A stretch of DNA of 64,000 nucleotides from Acrocarpospora pleiomorpha (lineage in GTDB: Bacteria; Actinomycetota; Actinomycetes; Streptosporangiales; Streptosporangiaceae). The notes beneath the pieces are model-generated. The model searched no databases and was not told where the DNA came from. It saw only the letters and a list, made by a program, of their open reading frames with translations. The position numbers and the translations under genes were made by a program. Location of the stretch: the NCBI RefSeq assembly GCF_009687885.1, contig NZ_BLAF01000004.1:68879-132878 (forward strand). Direction: 5' to 3'. Shown here in pieces: positions 25,708 to 34,446 of this stretch. The number at the start of each line of letters is the position of its first letter. Within the stretch, counting starts at the first letter, position 1.

Positions 25708-26625
25708 TCAATAGATGGCGTGTTCGATGACGCCGACGCCGTCCATCTCCAGGCGCAGCTGGTCGCCGGGCTGCAGCCAGCGGCCGATCTCCATGCCGCA
25801 GCCACCGGTGATGGTGCCGGTGGCGAAGAGCTCACCGGGGTAGAGCTGTTCGCCGGCCGAGACGTGGGCCAGGGCCTGCCCCAGGCTCCAGCGGGCCTTG
25901 CGCGCGTCCGGCCGGGCGATGACCTCGCCGTTGATCATCACGCGCGACTGCAGGGTGGGCCAGATCGGCAGCAGGTCGGCGGCGCTGACGGCGGTGCCGG
26001 CCAGCGAGGTCAGGAAGTGTTTGGACTTCTGCGGGCCGAAGCCGCTGTTCATCTCGGGGATTTGCACGTCGCGGGCGCTGAAGTCGCACAGCAGCACGAA
26101 CGCGCCGATGGCTTCCTCGGCTTCGGCCGGTGAGGCGTTCAGCAACGGCGCGTTCAGCGCGAAGCCGAGTTCCAGCTCGTAGTCCAGGGCCTGGGTGTAA
26201 GGCGGGGCGGTGACCGGGGTGCCGCTGGGCACGATGGTGGCGGCGTTGCCCATGTAGTAGGTCGGCTGGCGGTACCACAGCCGGTTGGGCCGGAAGGGCG
26301 GGAAGGTGGTGCGGGTGAGGGTTTCGAAGCCCTTGGCCACCTTGGCCAGGTGCGGGCGGAAGCGTGTGACGTAGCCGCGCGCGGCGGCGATGTTGTGTTC
26401 CTCGTAGAACATGAAGTCACGGAAGGACAGCGGCTGGAAGGGCAGCACCTCGCCGTCCTCGCCGATGCGGTGCGCTGCTGCCTGTTCGGCCTCCCACGTC
26501 GGGGAGAACGCCGGCTCGTAGCCCAGCGCGTTCTTCGGGTCGCTGGGATTCCATGGGCTGTCCTGGTGGGCACGGGTCTCGACCACGAGGGTGCCCTCAG
26601 TCGTCAGACGGCGACGGATCTCCAT
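25708..26625 (-). CDS. Fumarylacetoacetate hydrolase-family protein
   Basis: 305 aa. C-terminal FAH fold with LDYELELGFALN, which carries the E-x-E metal ligands, then LLCDFSARDVQ, SKHFLTSL and GTITGGCG. The family cleaves C-C bonds in diketo acids, hydrates 2-oxo-dienoates or decarboxylates oxaloacetate with Mg2+ or Mn2+. The N-terminal part (YEEHNIAAARG) resembles the full-length FAH class more than the short 2-hydroxyhepta-dienoate isomerases. AAAGGA precedes the ATG. First gene of the operon with MFS and TetR. Confidence 0.85.
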   Translation of the reverse strand: MEIRRRLTTEGTLVVETRAHQDSPWNPSDPKNALGYEPAFSPTWEAEQAAAHRIGEDGEVLPFQPLSFRDFMFYEEHNIAAARGYVTRFRPHLAKVAKGFETLTRTTFPPFRPNRLWYRQPTYYMGNAATIVPSGTPVTAPPYTQALDYELELGFALNAPLLNASPAEAEEAIGAFVLLCDFSARDVQIPEMNSGFGPQKSKHFLTSLAGTAVSAADLLPIWPTLQSRVMINGEVIARPDARKARWSLGQALAHVSAGEQLYPGELFATGTITGGCGMEIGRWLQPGDQLRLEMDGVGVIEHAIY

Positions 26626-26655
26626 GAGTTGGTCCTTTGAGTGATGGGCGGTTCG

Positions 26656-26691
26656 CTATAGAACGACGTTCTATAGAACAGCGTACTATAG
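26656..26691. promoter_or_regulatory. Two overlapping palindromic operators, 15-bp phase
   Basis: CTATAGAAC-GAC-GTTCTATAG (26656-26676) is a perfect palindrome with 9-bp arms. The second, CTATAGAAC-AGC-GTACTATAG (26671-26691), has one mismatch and shares six bases with the first. Two dimers could bind in a 15-bp register. It lies 31 bp before the FAH gene start; a TetR gene ends that operon. Confidence 0.8.
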
Positions 26692-26899
26692 ATCGCGCTC
26701 ACGTCAAGAGGCCGGAAAGCTCCGCAAACCCGATGGCAACCGGCCGATTGCCAAGACTGGATCGGAGCATGACCCAACGTTTATACAGAGAGTAATCGGA
26801 TATCTACTTTGCGTAAGCATCGCAGGTCAGGTACCGGGCCTTGACCGTCCGCCGGCCTTCGGCCTGATGGACACGATGCAAGCGAAGGGAGAAATCCTC

Positions 26900-27229
26900 A
26901 TGGGAAAACGAATCGCTCTCTCACTGATCGTGTGTGCCGCGGGCTGGCTCACGATCGCCAGCCTGCCGGCCGCGGCCAGCGCCCACCCGCACCCCAAGGT
27001 GCCCCGTGCCGCCCTTGCGTGCGTGTACAAGGTCGGACATGTGCGGCCGAGCAGCTACCTCAATGTCCGGCTCCGCCCGACGTTGCGTTCGCACGCCATC
27101 GGCAAGCTCAAGGTGTCCGACCGGTACTTCGCCGGGGCGTGCCAGCCCGTCAGGAACTGGGTGGCGGTCAAGTCCTCCTGCGGCAAGCCCGGATGGGCGT
27201 CGGCGAAGTACCTGCGCAAGGTGAGCTGA
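26900..27229 (+). CDS. Secreted SH3-domain protein
   Basis: 109 aa. Signal peptide: MGKRIALSLIVCAAGWLTIA with cleavage likely after AAASA. The mature part is one bacterial SH3 domain, YLNVRLRPTLRSHAIGKL ... VKSSCGKPGWASAKYL, with three cysteines that may form a disulphide. The ATG at 26900 follows AAGGGAGA; the ATG at 26867 lacks a site. Small secreted SH3 proteins are common in actinomycetes, and their ligand (perhaps peptidoglycan) is not established. Confidence 0.8.
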   Translation: MGKRIALSLIVCAAGWLTIASLPAAASAHPHPKVPRAALACVYKVGHVRPSSYLNVRLRPTLRSHAIGKLKVSDRYFAGACQPVRNWVAVKSSCGKPGWASAKYLRKVS

Positions 27230-27238
27230 CCTGACTGT

Positions 27239-27270
27239 CCCCGGCCGCCGCCCCAGCGCGGCGGCCGGGG
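27239..27270 (+). terminator. 13-bp GC-rich hairpin after the SH3 gene
   Basis: CCCCGGCCGCCGC pairs fully with GCGGCGGCCGGGG around a 6-nt loop, ten bases after the stop at 27229. No T tract. Confidence 0.75.
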
Positions 27271-27325
27271 GCTCACCATCTCCTGACTCGACCTGCGAGG
27301 ACGATGTAGACCAAGGGGAGACTCC

Positions 27326-28135
27326 GTGACAATCACCAGGCGAATCGCCTTCCTGTCAATCGCATGTGCCACCGGTGGGCTCATCAGCGCGCAGATCGCC
27401 ATGCGAATCTCCGATGCCCGACACCCGTCTGCCGCCCCGAGCGCTTCCCCGACGGCCGATAGCGCGACATATCCCGCTCCCCGGGTACACGCGGGCGCGA
27501 ATCCTCTGCACAATCCGAACGGGACCAAGCCAGGACTGGCTCCCATCACCTCACCCGCCGACAGGGCGGCCGCCACCGAATTGATCAAGACGTTGCGGGT
27601 CGGAGACGGATACTCCCTATGGGGGTACACACGTGCCTGGTTCGGTGAGAATTGGGCGGATACCGCGACAGGCGTTCCGTATGCGCGGAACGGGTGTCGT
27701 ACTCGTGATGACCTGCTCGCTCGAGACGGAGAACAGCTGATATACGGCACCGGATCACCGTGCGCCGTCGTCGCGATGAAACTCTCGGATCCCTACACCG
27801 GGAGGACGATCGGCTGGCGGAAACAAGAGTCGGGCCGGGTGCAGGTCGATCACGTGGTGCCGCTGTCGTACGAATGGCGGATGGGCGCCTGGGAGTGGCC
27901 GGAGGGCAAACGGGTGCGGATCGCCAACGACCCGCTCAACCTGCTGGCCGTTTCCGGCCCCGTCAACGAGGCCAAGGGCGGTGCGGGTCCGGCCTCCTGG
28001 CTCCCTCCGGACCGGAAGATGCGCTGTGCCTACGTCACCCGCTTCGCCCAGGTGGCCATCAAATACGACTTCTACGTCACCGAGACCGACAAGGCGGCCA
28101 TGCTCGCTCAATGCTCGGCGCGTAGCTCCAGGTAG
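27326..28135 (+). CDS. Secreted HNH-type nuclease (DUF1524-like)
   Basis: 269 aa. N-terminal hydrophobic segment RIAFLSIACATGGLISAQIA serves as signal or anchor, then a Ser/Pro/Ala linker. The catalytic block VQVDHVVPLSYEWRMGAW, with the metal-binding D-H, is followed by NDPLNLLAVSGPVNEAKG and WLPPDR, the pattern of the DUF1524/HNH family of secreted actinobacterial nucleases. Probable non-specific extracellular DNase for nutrient scavenging. GTG start. Its 3' end overlaps the convergent GH39 gene by 28 bases. Confidence 0.85.
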   Translation: MTITRRIAFLSIACATGGLISAQIAMRISDARHPSAAPSASPTADSATYPAPRVHAGANPLHNPNGTKPGLAPITSPADRAAATELIKTLRVGDGYSLWGYTRAWFGENWADTATGVPYARNGCRTRDDLLARDGEQLIYGTGSPCAVVAMKLSDPYTGRTIGWRKQESGRVQVDHVVPLSYEWRMGAWEWPEGKRVRIANDPLNLLAVSGPVNEAKGGAGPASWLPPDRKMRCAYVTRFAQVAIKYDFYVTETDKAAMLAQCSARSSR

Positions 28136-29916
28136 GAGATGCCGGGCATCGGAAGGGGGAAGGTGAGGGTCACCGTTCCCCCTTCGACGGTCCGCGGCGG
28201 GGTGAACTCGTCGAGCGTGTTGGCCTCGTGGAGGGCCGCCCACTGGTGGGTGTCCGGCCAGGGCGTGCCGTCCGGCCAGGCGGACTGGATGTTGGAGTGC
28301 GTCAGGTCGATCCGGTGATGGGTGAGGGTGTAGGAAGCCTCGGGCAGGTTGGTCAGGGTCAGCGTGATATCCCGGGTGAGGGCGGGGTCGCCGCCCGCCT
28401 GGGACTGGTTGAGGGTGCCGTTCCAGATCAGTAGCCCGATGGCGCCGTCGGCGGCGAGCGCGGGCCAGACCTCGACGCCGCCCAGGTCGCCGGTGAGCGT
28501 GTGCGCTAGTTCGTGCTCGCCCAGCCGGTTGGCCAGGGACAGCGCGAAGAAGCGGGGTTTGCGCAGGTTGCCGACCGTGAGCAGGCCGAAGCCGCCGTGG
28601 AAGAGGGAGGGAGGGCGGCCGAGCTCCTCGAAGTGGTCGGAGGCCACCCAGTGGGCCAGCGCGTCCAGCCGCCCCGCCGCCGAGCGCATGCCGTGCAGCA
28701 GGAAGGTCGCGCCGAAAGGGCCGTCGCCGATGCCGTGGAAATGGGTGGGGGTGGGGCCCCACTCGGTCCACCAGATGGGGGTGCCCGCCCTGCCGTACCG
28801 GGCCAGCGCGGGCCGCCAGTCCAGCGGCGCGTTGCCGTAGGTGTGGGTGGAGAGGAAGTCAAGGGCCGCGCCCGAGCCGTGCACGTGGTCGAGGAGTTCC
28901 TGGACCCAGCCGTCGGCGGCCGAGGACGGGCCGCCGACGCGGAGCTCCGGGTGCACGTCCTTCACGGCGGCGGCGGAGACGTCGTACAGGCGGAAGAACT
29001 CCTCCGGGGTGCCGCTCCAGAAGACCTCCAGGTTGGGTTCGTTCCATACCTCGAACGCCCAGTTGTCGATGAGCTCCTGGAGACCGTATCGGTCGGCGAG
29101 GTGGCCGACGAGGGCGCGGACCAGGTCGCCCCAGCGGTCGTAGTCCTTCGGCGGGGAGATGATCGCCTGGTAGCCGAAGACGGTCTTGTCCGGATCGACG
29201 GCCAGGTCGCGGGGCATGAAGGAGAGCTCGACGATCGGCCGCAGCCCGATGGCCATGATGCGGTCGTAGACCTCGTCCACCTTCCGGAAGTCGTGGACGG
29301 GTTCGCCGTCGACCTCCCGGTAGACGCCGAGATCGTCGCAGAGGATGGCGTGCGCGCGGACCGTGCGCACGCCCAGTTCCTCCCGCATGACCCGCAGCGC
29401 CGCGAGCAGCTCCGCGCCGATCGGCCGCCCGCCGACCGTCTCGTCCGACAGCAGATGGGACAGGTGCTCCGACCCGATCATGTACGCCCAGGGGCGCCCG
29501 ACCGGGCCGATCACCCGCGACGCGTCCACCTGCACCGACACCTCCCCGGTGTCCGCCCCCGATGAGACGGACGCCGGGGAGCTGAACGGCCCGGCCGCGT
29601 CCACCGTCGCGACCGCCGCCACCCGGTACCAGGCGTCAGCGAAGGTGTCCACGAACCGGGTCCCCGGCACGGCCGGCACATCCACGTCCGGCTGCTCGAC
29701 CGGCAGGTACGGCCCCGCCGCCTCGGCCGCCCGCTCGACCAGGTAGCCGATCGCCCCCGGCACCGGATCCCAGCTCACCGTGACGTGCCCGCGCCCGGAC
29801 CTGGCCCGCACCCCCGAGGGGGCGGCGAGGTCCGGCGAAGAGGGCCCCGCCACCTCCCCGGACGGCCGGTAGATGCGGCTGCGCCAGTCGCGTCGTGCGG
29901 ACTCGGCCGTGCTCAT
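28108..29916 (-). CDS. GH39-family glycosidase with N-terminal FN3 domain
   Basis: 602 aa. Residues about 30-118 form a fibronectin type III module (VTVSWDPVPGAIGYLVER). The rest is a GH39-like TIM barrel (beta-xylosidase/alpha-L-iduronidase clan A) with acid/base Glu293 in WNEPN and nucleophile Glu385 in WWTEWG. No signal peptide, so the enzyme should act in the cytoplasm on imported oligosaccharide. The ATG at 29916 follows GGGGAGA; the frame upstream of it is only the shadow of the neighbour. Last gene of the LacI-led operon. Confidence 0.85.
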   Translation of the reverse strand: MSTAESARRDWRSRIYRPSGEVAGPSSPDLAAPSGVRARSGRGHVTVSWDPVPGAIGYLVERAAEAAGPYLPVEQPDVDVPAVPGTRFVDTFADAWYRVAAVATVDAAGPFSSPASVSSGADTGEVSVQVDASRVIGPVGRPWAYMIGSEHLSHLLSDETVGGRPIGAELLAALRVMREELGVRTVRAHAILCDDLGVYREVDGEPVHDFRKVDEVYDRIMAIGLRPIVELSFMPRDLAVDPDKTVFGYQAIISPPKDYDRWGDLVRALVGHLADRYGLQELIDNWAFEVWNEPNLEVFWSGTPEEFFRLYDVSAAAVKDVHPELRVGGPSSAADGWVQELLDHVHGSGAALDFLSTHTYGNAPLDWRPALARYGRAGTPIWWTEWGPTPTHFHGIGDGPFGATFLLHGMRSAAGRLDALAHWVASDHFEELGRPPSLFHGGFGLLTVGNLRKPRFFALSLANRLGEHELAHTLTGDLGGVEVWPALAADGAIGLLIWNGTLNQSQAGGDPALTRDITLTLTNLPEASYTLTHHRIDLTHSNIQSAWPDGTPWPDTHQWAALHEANTLDEFTPPRTVEGGTVTLTFPLPMPGISYLELRAEH

Positions 29917-29939
29917 GTGCTCTCCCCGATATAGGTGAA

Positions 29940-31448
29940 TTAGTGGGACACGTTCCAGGATTCCTCGGCGAGCAGCGGCGCCAGGACGGCCTTGACCTGC
30001 GGCGTGGCGAAGTACCCGCGCAGCGCGTCCCGGCTCAGCGCGTTGCCGAGCGCAATCATGATCATCCCCTGGTCGAGCGCCAGGTACTGCTTGGCCACCT
30101 GCCCGCTGCGCACCGCGACCGCGTCGTAGAAGCCGCCGGGGCCGTACGCGTCGAAGTCGGCCTTGATCTTGGCGAGGTTGTCCAGCGCCTGCGCGGGCGC
30201 GTAGCGCAAGGCCAGGAAGGAGGCGTGCGGGGTGACCACGCCGTCGCCGTAGGAGGCGGGTTCCGGTTTGCCGGGGCGGCAGTCGCCGAAGCCGTAGTCG
30301 ACGGAGGTGCGTTCCTGGTCGGAGGTGTAGCCGTCGGTGTCCATGCCGATGGCGTCCACGCCGTACTCGCGGTAGCCGCCGGCCGGGTTGTTGCTGGGGG
30401 AGAAGCCCCAGTAGCCGTACTTGGCGTCGTCGAGGCCGTGCGCGCGCTGGGCGGCCACGTAGATCGGGTGGTTGCGGCCCCAGCTGCCGGCGCCCCAGGT
30501 GTCCTCGGGCACGAGTTGCGGGACCATGAGCGCCTCGAACATGCTGCCGCCCCAGGTGGGGACCAGGCGCATGCCGCGGTAGCCGTACGTGCCCTCGAAG
30601 ACGTTCACGCCCTGGTGGGTCTCCCAGACCCCGACCGGTTTCTGCTCCGGCCACGACCACTCACATGTGTCCGGGAATGTCCGCCACATGCCGAAATAGT
30701 GGTTCTTGGGGAGCTGGCCGAGGGCGATGCCGACGTAGGAGGTGATCCGGGTCTCGGTGAGCGCGCCGTAGTGGTGGCAGGTGGAGTAGACCGTGGTGCC
30801 GGAGCCGTTGTAGTCGCTCGCCACCGAGCAGCCCGACGGCTGCGCGGGCCAGAAGCCGCCGCGCAGCAGGCCGGTGTCCGGCTGGGCGGCCGGGTCGTAG
30901 TAGGAGCGGAAGTCCATGCCGGTGACCAGCGTGTTCGCCCGCGCGGCGACCTCGGGCACGGCCCTGCGGAGCATCATCAGCGCCGCCGCGAGCCAGCCGT
31001 TGTCGACGCTGGAGGCGAACGGCTCGACCACCGCGCCGCTCTCCGGCCAGGTGCGGACCAGGGCGAGGGTGTGCGGGTCGTACCAGTTGTAGAACTGGCC
31101 GGTGGGCGCGTGCCGCTCCAGCCGTTCGACCGCGCGGATCACCCGGGTCACCCGGGTGAGCGCCTCGGACCCGCGGATCAGCCCGATGTCGCGGGCGGCG
31201 ACAGTGCTCCACAGGTAGGTGGCGATGTTGGTGGGCGAGGTGACCTTGGCCCTGGTCCCGGGGGCGAGGGTGCCCTCGATCTTGTCGGTCGGGATGCCGG
31301 TGGCGGGATCCACCATCGCGGTCATCGAGCGCCAGGTGTCCCGTGCGTACTTTTCGAGGGTCTTTTTCGCGGAGGAGGAGGCGGCGGCGGGGGCGGTGGG
31401 GAGCAGGATGAGGCAGGCCGCGAGAGCGGCCGATAAACGAGTTCGCAT
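29940..31448 (-). CDS. Secreted glucoamylase-like / beta-glucanase-type enzyme
   Basis: 502 aa with a clear signal peptide (MRTRLSAALAACLILLPTAP, cleavage near AAASS). The mature part is an (alpha/alpha)6 protein of the glucoamylase-like COG5368 family: WGGSMFEALM, SWGRNHPIYVAAQRAHGL, YGYWGFSPSNNPAGGYREYG and GDGVVTPHASFLALRYAP. Relatives include endo-beta-1,2-glucanases (GH144) and related transglycosylases, so a beta-glucan is as likely a substrate as starch. It would cut polymer outside the cell and the ABC importer would take up the products. Confidence 0.82.
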   Translation of the reverse strand: MRTRLSAALAACLILLPTAPAAASSSAKKTLEKYARDTWRSMTAMVDPATGIPTDKIEGTLAPGTRAKVTSPTNIATYLWSTVAARDIGLIRGSEALTRVTRVIRAVERLERHAPTGQFYNWYDPHTLALVRTWPESGAVVEPFASSVDNGWLAAALMMLRRAVPEVAARANTLVTGMDFRSYYDPAAQPDTGLLRGGFWPAQPSGCSVASDYNGSGTTVYSTCHHYGALTETRITSYVGIALGQLPKNHYFGMWRTFPDTCEWSWPEQKPVGVWETHQGVNVFEGTYGYRGMRLVPTWGGSMFEALMVPQLVPEDTWGAGSWGRNHPIYVAAQRAHGLDDAKYGYWGFSPSNNPAGGYREYGVDAIGMDTDGYTSDQERTSVDYGFGDCRPGKPEPASYGDGVVTPHASFLALRYAPAQALDNLAKIKADFDAYGPGGFYDAVAVRSGQVAKQYLALDQGMIMIALGNALSRDALRGYFATPQVKAVLAPLLAEESWNVSH

Positions 31449-31460
31449 GGAAACTTCCCG

Positions 31461-32270
31461 TCACTTCAGACCGGTGAATGTGGTGCCCTGCACGAAGTAG
31501 CGCTGCAGGAAGAGGAAGATCACGAGGATGGGGAGGACGACCACGACGGCGCCCGCGATGAGCAGGCCGTACTGGGTGGCCTGGGCGCTGTTGAAGATCG
31601 CCAGGGCGACCGGCAGCGTGTACATGTCCTCGCTCTGCGCCACCACGGCCGGCCAGATGAACGCGTTCCACGAGGTGAAGAAGGTGATCAGGCCGAGCGT
31701 GGCGAGCGCGGGCTTGCAGAGCGGCAGGACGATCTGGAAGAAGATCCGGAACTCCCTGGCGCCGTCCACTCGGGCGGCGTGCACAAGTTCGTCCGGGATG
31801 TCGGCGATGAACTGCCGCATCAGGAAGATCCCGAGCGGCGTCACGACAGTCGGCAGGATGATCCCCAGGAATGTGTTGACCATCCCGAACCTGGCGATCA
31901 GCACGAACTGCGGGATCATCACTACGATCGCCGGAACCATCATCTGCACCAGCACCAGGCCGAACAGCACGTTCCTGCCCCGGAACGGCAACTTGGCGAA
32001 GGCGTACCCGACCATCGAGCAGAAGAGCAGGTTGCCCGCCACGGACGCCAGCGCGACCACGGTGCTGTTGAAGAACGCCTGATCCATCTGGGTACGCTCG
32101 AAGAGCCCCGCGTAGTTGCCGAACGTCCACTGCTCGGGCAGGAACGTCGGCGGGTCGCGGCGGATCTCGCTCTCCGGCTTGAAGGAGGCGAGCAGCGTCC
32201 ACCCGAACGGGAAGGCGACCAGCACCAGGCCGACGGCCAGGCCCGCGTAGGTCCACACCCGGCGCGTCAT
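31461..32270 (-). CDS. Sugar ABC transporter permease, MalG-like
   Basis: 269 aa, six predicted membrane helices. The EAA-type loop that docks the ATPase is VHAARVDGAREFRIFFQIVLP. GGGAGG stands five bases before the ATG at 32270, which overlaps the stop of the upstream permease. Partner of the permease at 32267-33193 and of the binding protein. No ATPase gene in the operon; carbohydrate importers of actinomycetes usually share one MsiK-type ATPase encoded elsewhere. Confidence 0.92.
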   Translation of the reverse strand: MTRRVWTYAGLAVGLVLVAFPFGWTLLASFKPESEIRRDPPTFLPEQWTFGNYAGLFERTQMDQAFFNSTVVALASVAGNLLFCSMVGYAFAKLPFRGRNVLFGLVLVQMMVPAIVVMIPQFVLIARFGMVNTFLGIILPTVVTPLGIFLMRQFIADIPDELVHAARVDGAREFRIFFQIVLPLCKPALATLGLITFFTSWNAFIWPAVVAQSEDMYTLPVALAIFNSAQATQYGLLIAGAVVVVLPILVIFLFLQRYFVQGTTFTGLK

Positions 32271-33193
32271 CGCGACCTCCCCAGCCGGAACTGGAGGAAC
32301 GCCAGCGCTGCGATCACGGTGAACAGCACGGTGGCCGCCGCCCCCGCATAACCGAAATTCCCGGACCCGAACTGGTTGTAGATGGCCAGCGAGGCCGACG
32401 TGGTCGCCCCCGCCGGGCCGCCCCGGGTCATCACCAGCGGCTCCTCCATGAACTGGGTGAACCCGATCGAGCTGTACACGGTGCAGAACAGCAACGCCGG
32501 CCGCAGCATCGGCACGGTGACCCACCGGAACCGCTCCCAGCGCCCCGCGCCGTCCACCTCGGCGGCCTCGTACAGCTCCTTCGGAATGCCCTGCAGGGCG
32601 GCCAGCAGGATGACCATGTCGAACCCGAAGCTCCGCCAGGCCGTCATCACGATGATCACCGGCAGCGCCAGCGTCTCGTCGGCCAGCCACGAGGGCCCGT
32701 CCACGCCGACCGCCGCCAGCAGCTGGTTGACCGGCCCCGCCTCGGGATCGAGCAGGAACCGCCAGGCCACCGCGATGCCGATGATGCTGGTGATGTAGGG
32801 CAGGTAGTACCCCAGCCGGAAGAACACCGCGGGCAGCCGCGCGATCCCGGAGTTCAGCGCCACCGCCGCCGCCAGGCCGAGGCCCAGCGTCAGCGGCAGC
32901 GCGGTGACCACGAACACCAGCGTGTTGACCGCCGCCTTGCGCATCAGCTCGTCGTCGAACAGCCGCAGGTAGTTCCGCAGGCCGACCAGGTCCACGCCCA
33001 GCGGATCCCGCACGTCGGTGCTGCGCATGTCGGTGAAGCTCATCCCGAGCCCCACCAGGAGCGGCCCCGCCCAGAACACCGCGAAGACCACCACGAACGG
33101 CGCCACGAACAACCAGGCGATCCCGGTGCGGCGAAGCGGGCGCGACGGGGCCACCGCCGCCCGCGCCGCCCTGGTCTCCACGGTGGCCACCAT
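32267..33193 (-). CDS. Sugar ABC transporter permease, MalF-like
   Basis: 308 aa. N-terminal cytoplasmic tail, then a first helix IAWLFVAPFVVVFAVFWAGP typical of MalF/UgpA-type subunits and the EAA loop YEAAEVDGAGRWERFRWVTV. The ATG at 33193 is two bases past the stop of the binding-protein gene, so translation is probably coupled. The long frame extending to 34396 is a shadow of that gene. Confidence 0.92.
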   Translation of the reverse strand: MVATVETRAARAAVAPSRPLRRTGIAWLFVAPFVVVFAVFWAGPLLVGLGMSFTDMRSTDVRDPLGVDLVGLRNYLRLFDDELMRKAAVNTLVFVVTALPLTLGLGLAAAVALNSGIARLPAVFFRLGYYLPYITSIIGIAVAWRFLLDPEAGPVNQLLAAVGVDGPSWLADETLALPVIIVMTAWRSFGFDMVILLAALQGIPKELYEAAEVDGAGRWERFRWVTVPMLRPALLFCTVYSSIGFTQFMEEPLVMTRGGPAGATTSASLAIYNQFGSGNFGYAGAAATVLFTVIAALAFLQFRLGRSR

Positions 33194-33195
33194 GA

Positions 33196-34446
33196 TCAGG
33201 CCCCGGTGCCGATCGTCTCCGCCTGCGCCTGCATCGCCTTGGCCGCCTCCGCGGCCGACTGCTTGCCCAGCGCGAGCTTCTCGATCTCGGTCTCCATCAC
33301 CTTCGCGACCTGCTCCCACGTCGGCACGGCCGGAGCCGACTTGGCGTTCTTGAGCTGCTCGCCGAAAACCCCCACCCGCTGGTCCGCGGTCAGCGCGGGC
33401 TCCTGCCAGGCGGCCTGCACGCTGGGCAGCGCGGCCACCTTGCCGAACCAGCTCGCCTGCACCTTCGGATCGGTCAGCCACTGGAGGAACTTCCAGGCTG
33501 CCTCCCGGTTCTTGGCGCTCTTGAAGACCACCATGTTGCTGCCGCCGATGACGCTGGTCCCCCCGGCGCTGCCCTTCGGGTACGGCGCGACGGCGAACTT
33601 GTCGGCGAAGCCGTCGCCGCCCTCCTTCTCCATCCCGGCGATCATCCACGGCCCGGAGTAGAACGCTCCGACCTCGCCCTTCACGAACGTCTGCGGGAAC
33701 GCGCCGGTCGGCTGGTCGGTGGCGGACAGGCCGTCCTTGAAGAAGGAGGAGTAGTGGGTGAGCGCGGTGACCATCTCGGGCGTGTCCAGCGTCCACTTGC
33801 CGCCGGCGGAGATGTCGCCGCCCGCCTGCCAGACCAGCGGGACCACCTCCTGCCAGGAGCCCTGCTTGAAGTTCTGCTCCACGCCGAGCTCGGCGCCCGC
33901 CTTGTCCTTCAGCGCCTTGACGAAGGCCGTGGTCTCCTCCCACGTGGCGGGAGGCTGGACCCCGGCCTTCTCGGCCAGGTCGGTGCGGTAGTAGAAGGCG
34001 CGGGTCTCCACGTACCAGGGCACGCCGTACGCGGTGCCGCCGACCTCGCCGGTGCCCCAGGCGCCGGGGAAGAACACGGACTTGTCGATGAGGTTGCCGG
34101 GGGTCGGTTCCAGGGCGCCGGTCTTGGCCATCTCGCCCATCCAGGTGCTGCCCAGCATCGAGACGTCGGGGGTGGCGTTTCCGGCGATGGCGGCGGTGAT
34201 CTTGTCGTGGGCGACGTCCCAGCCGAGCGGGGTCACCTTGATCGTGATGCCGGGGTTGGCCGCCTCGAACTCCTTGGCGAACGCGCCGAGCGCCTCCCCC
34301 TCGGCACCCATCGCCCACACGGTGACCTCGCCGGTGGCTGTCTTGACGTCGACGTCCTTGGCCTGTTCCGCCGGGCCGCCGGCGCTCCGGCCGCACGCGG
34401 TGGCGAGCAGGCCCACGGCGGCCACTCCGATGACGAACCTCTTCAC
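33196..34446 (-). CDS. Sugar ABC transporter binding lipoprotein, family 1
   Basis: 416 aa. VKRFVIGVAAVGLLATACG gives a lipobox with Cys18. The SBP_bac_1 fold shows in VTVWAMGAEGEALGAFAKEF, TPDVSMLGSTWMGEMAKTG and AFYSGPWMIAGM. GTG at 34446 follows GGAGG and overlaps the LacI stop as GTGA, so regulator and binding protein are translated together. It delivers oligosaccharide to the two permeases downstream. Confidence 0.92.
   Translation of the reverse strand: MKRFVIGVAAVGLLATACGRSAGGPAEQAKDVDVKTATGEVTVWAMGAEGEALGAFAKEFEAANPGITIKVTPLGWDVAHDKITAAIAGNATPDVSMLGSTWMGEMAKTGALEPTPGNLIDKSVFFPGAWGTGEVGGTAYGVPWYVETRAFYYRTDLAEKAGVQPPATWEETTAFVKALKDKAGAELGVEQNFKQGSWQEVVPLVWQAGGDISAGGKWTLDTPEMVTALTHYSSFFKDGLSATDQPTGAFPQTFVKGEVGAFYSGPWMIAGMEKEGGDGFADKFAVAPYPKGSAGGTSVIGGSNMVVFKSAKNREAAWKFLQWLTDPKVQASWFGKVAALPSVQAAWQEPALTADQRVGVFGEQLKNAKSAPAVPTWEQVAKVMETEIEKLALGKQSAAEAAKAMQAQAETIGTGA

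Noticed and set aside
24081..25730. 549-codon plus-strand frame opposite the MFS transporter
   Set aside because: Gly/Asp/Gln-rich antisense of a membrane protein; no start site support.
26702..26707. TTGACG as a -35 for the FAH operon
   Set aside because: The next TATA-like hexamer is only 11 bp away and no good -10 lies at 16-18 bp.
29917..30660. N-terminal extension of the GH39 frame
   Set aside because: It is an alternate-frame shadow of the glucoamylase-like gene; the ATG at 29916 has a ribosome site.
29895..31436. 513-codon plus-strand frame opposite the glucoamylase-like gene
   Set aside because: Gly/Val/Arg-rich antisense shadow with no family resemblance.
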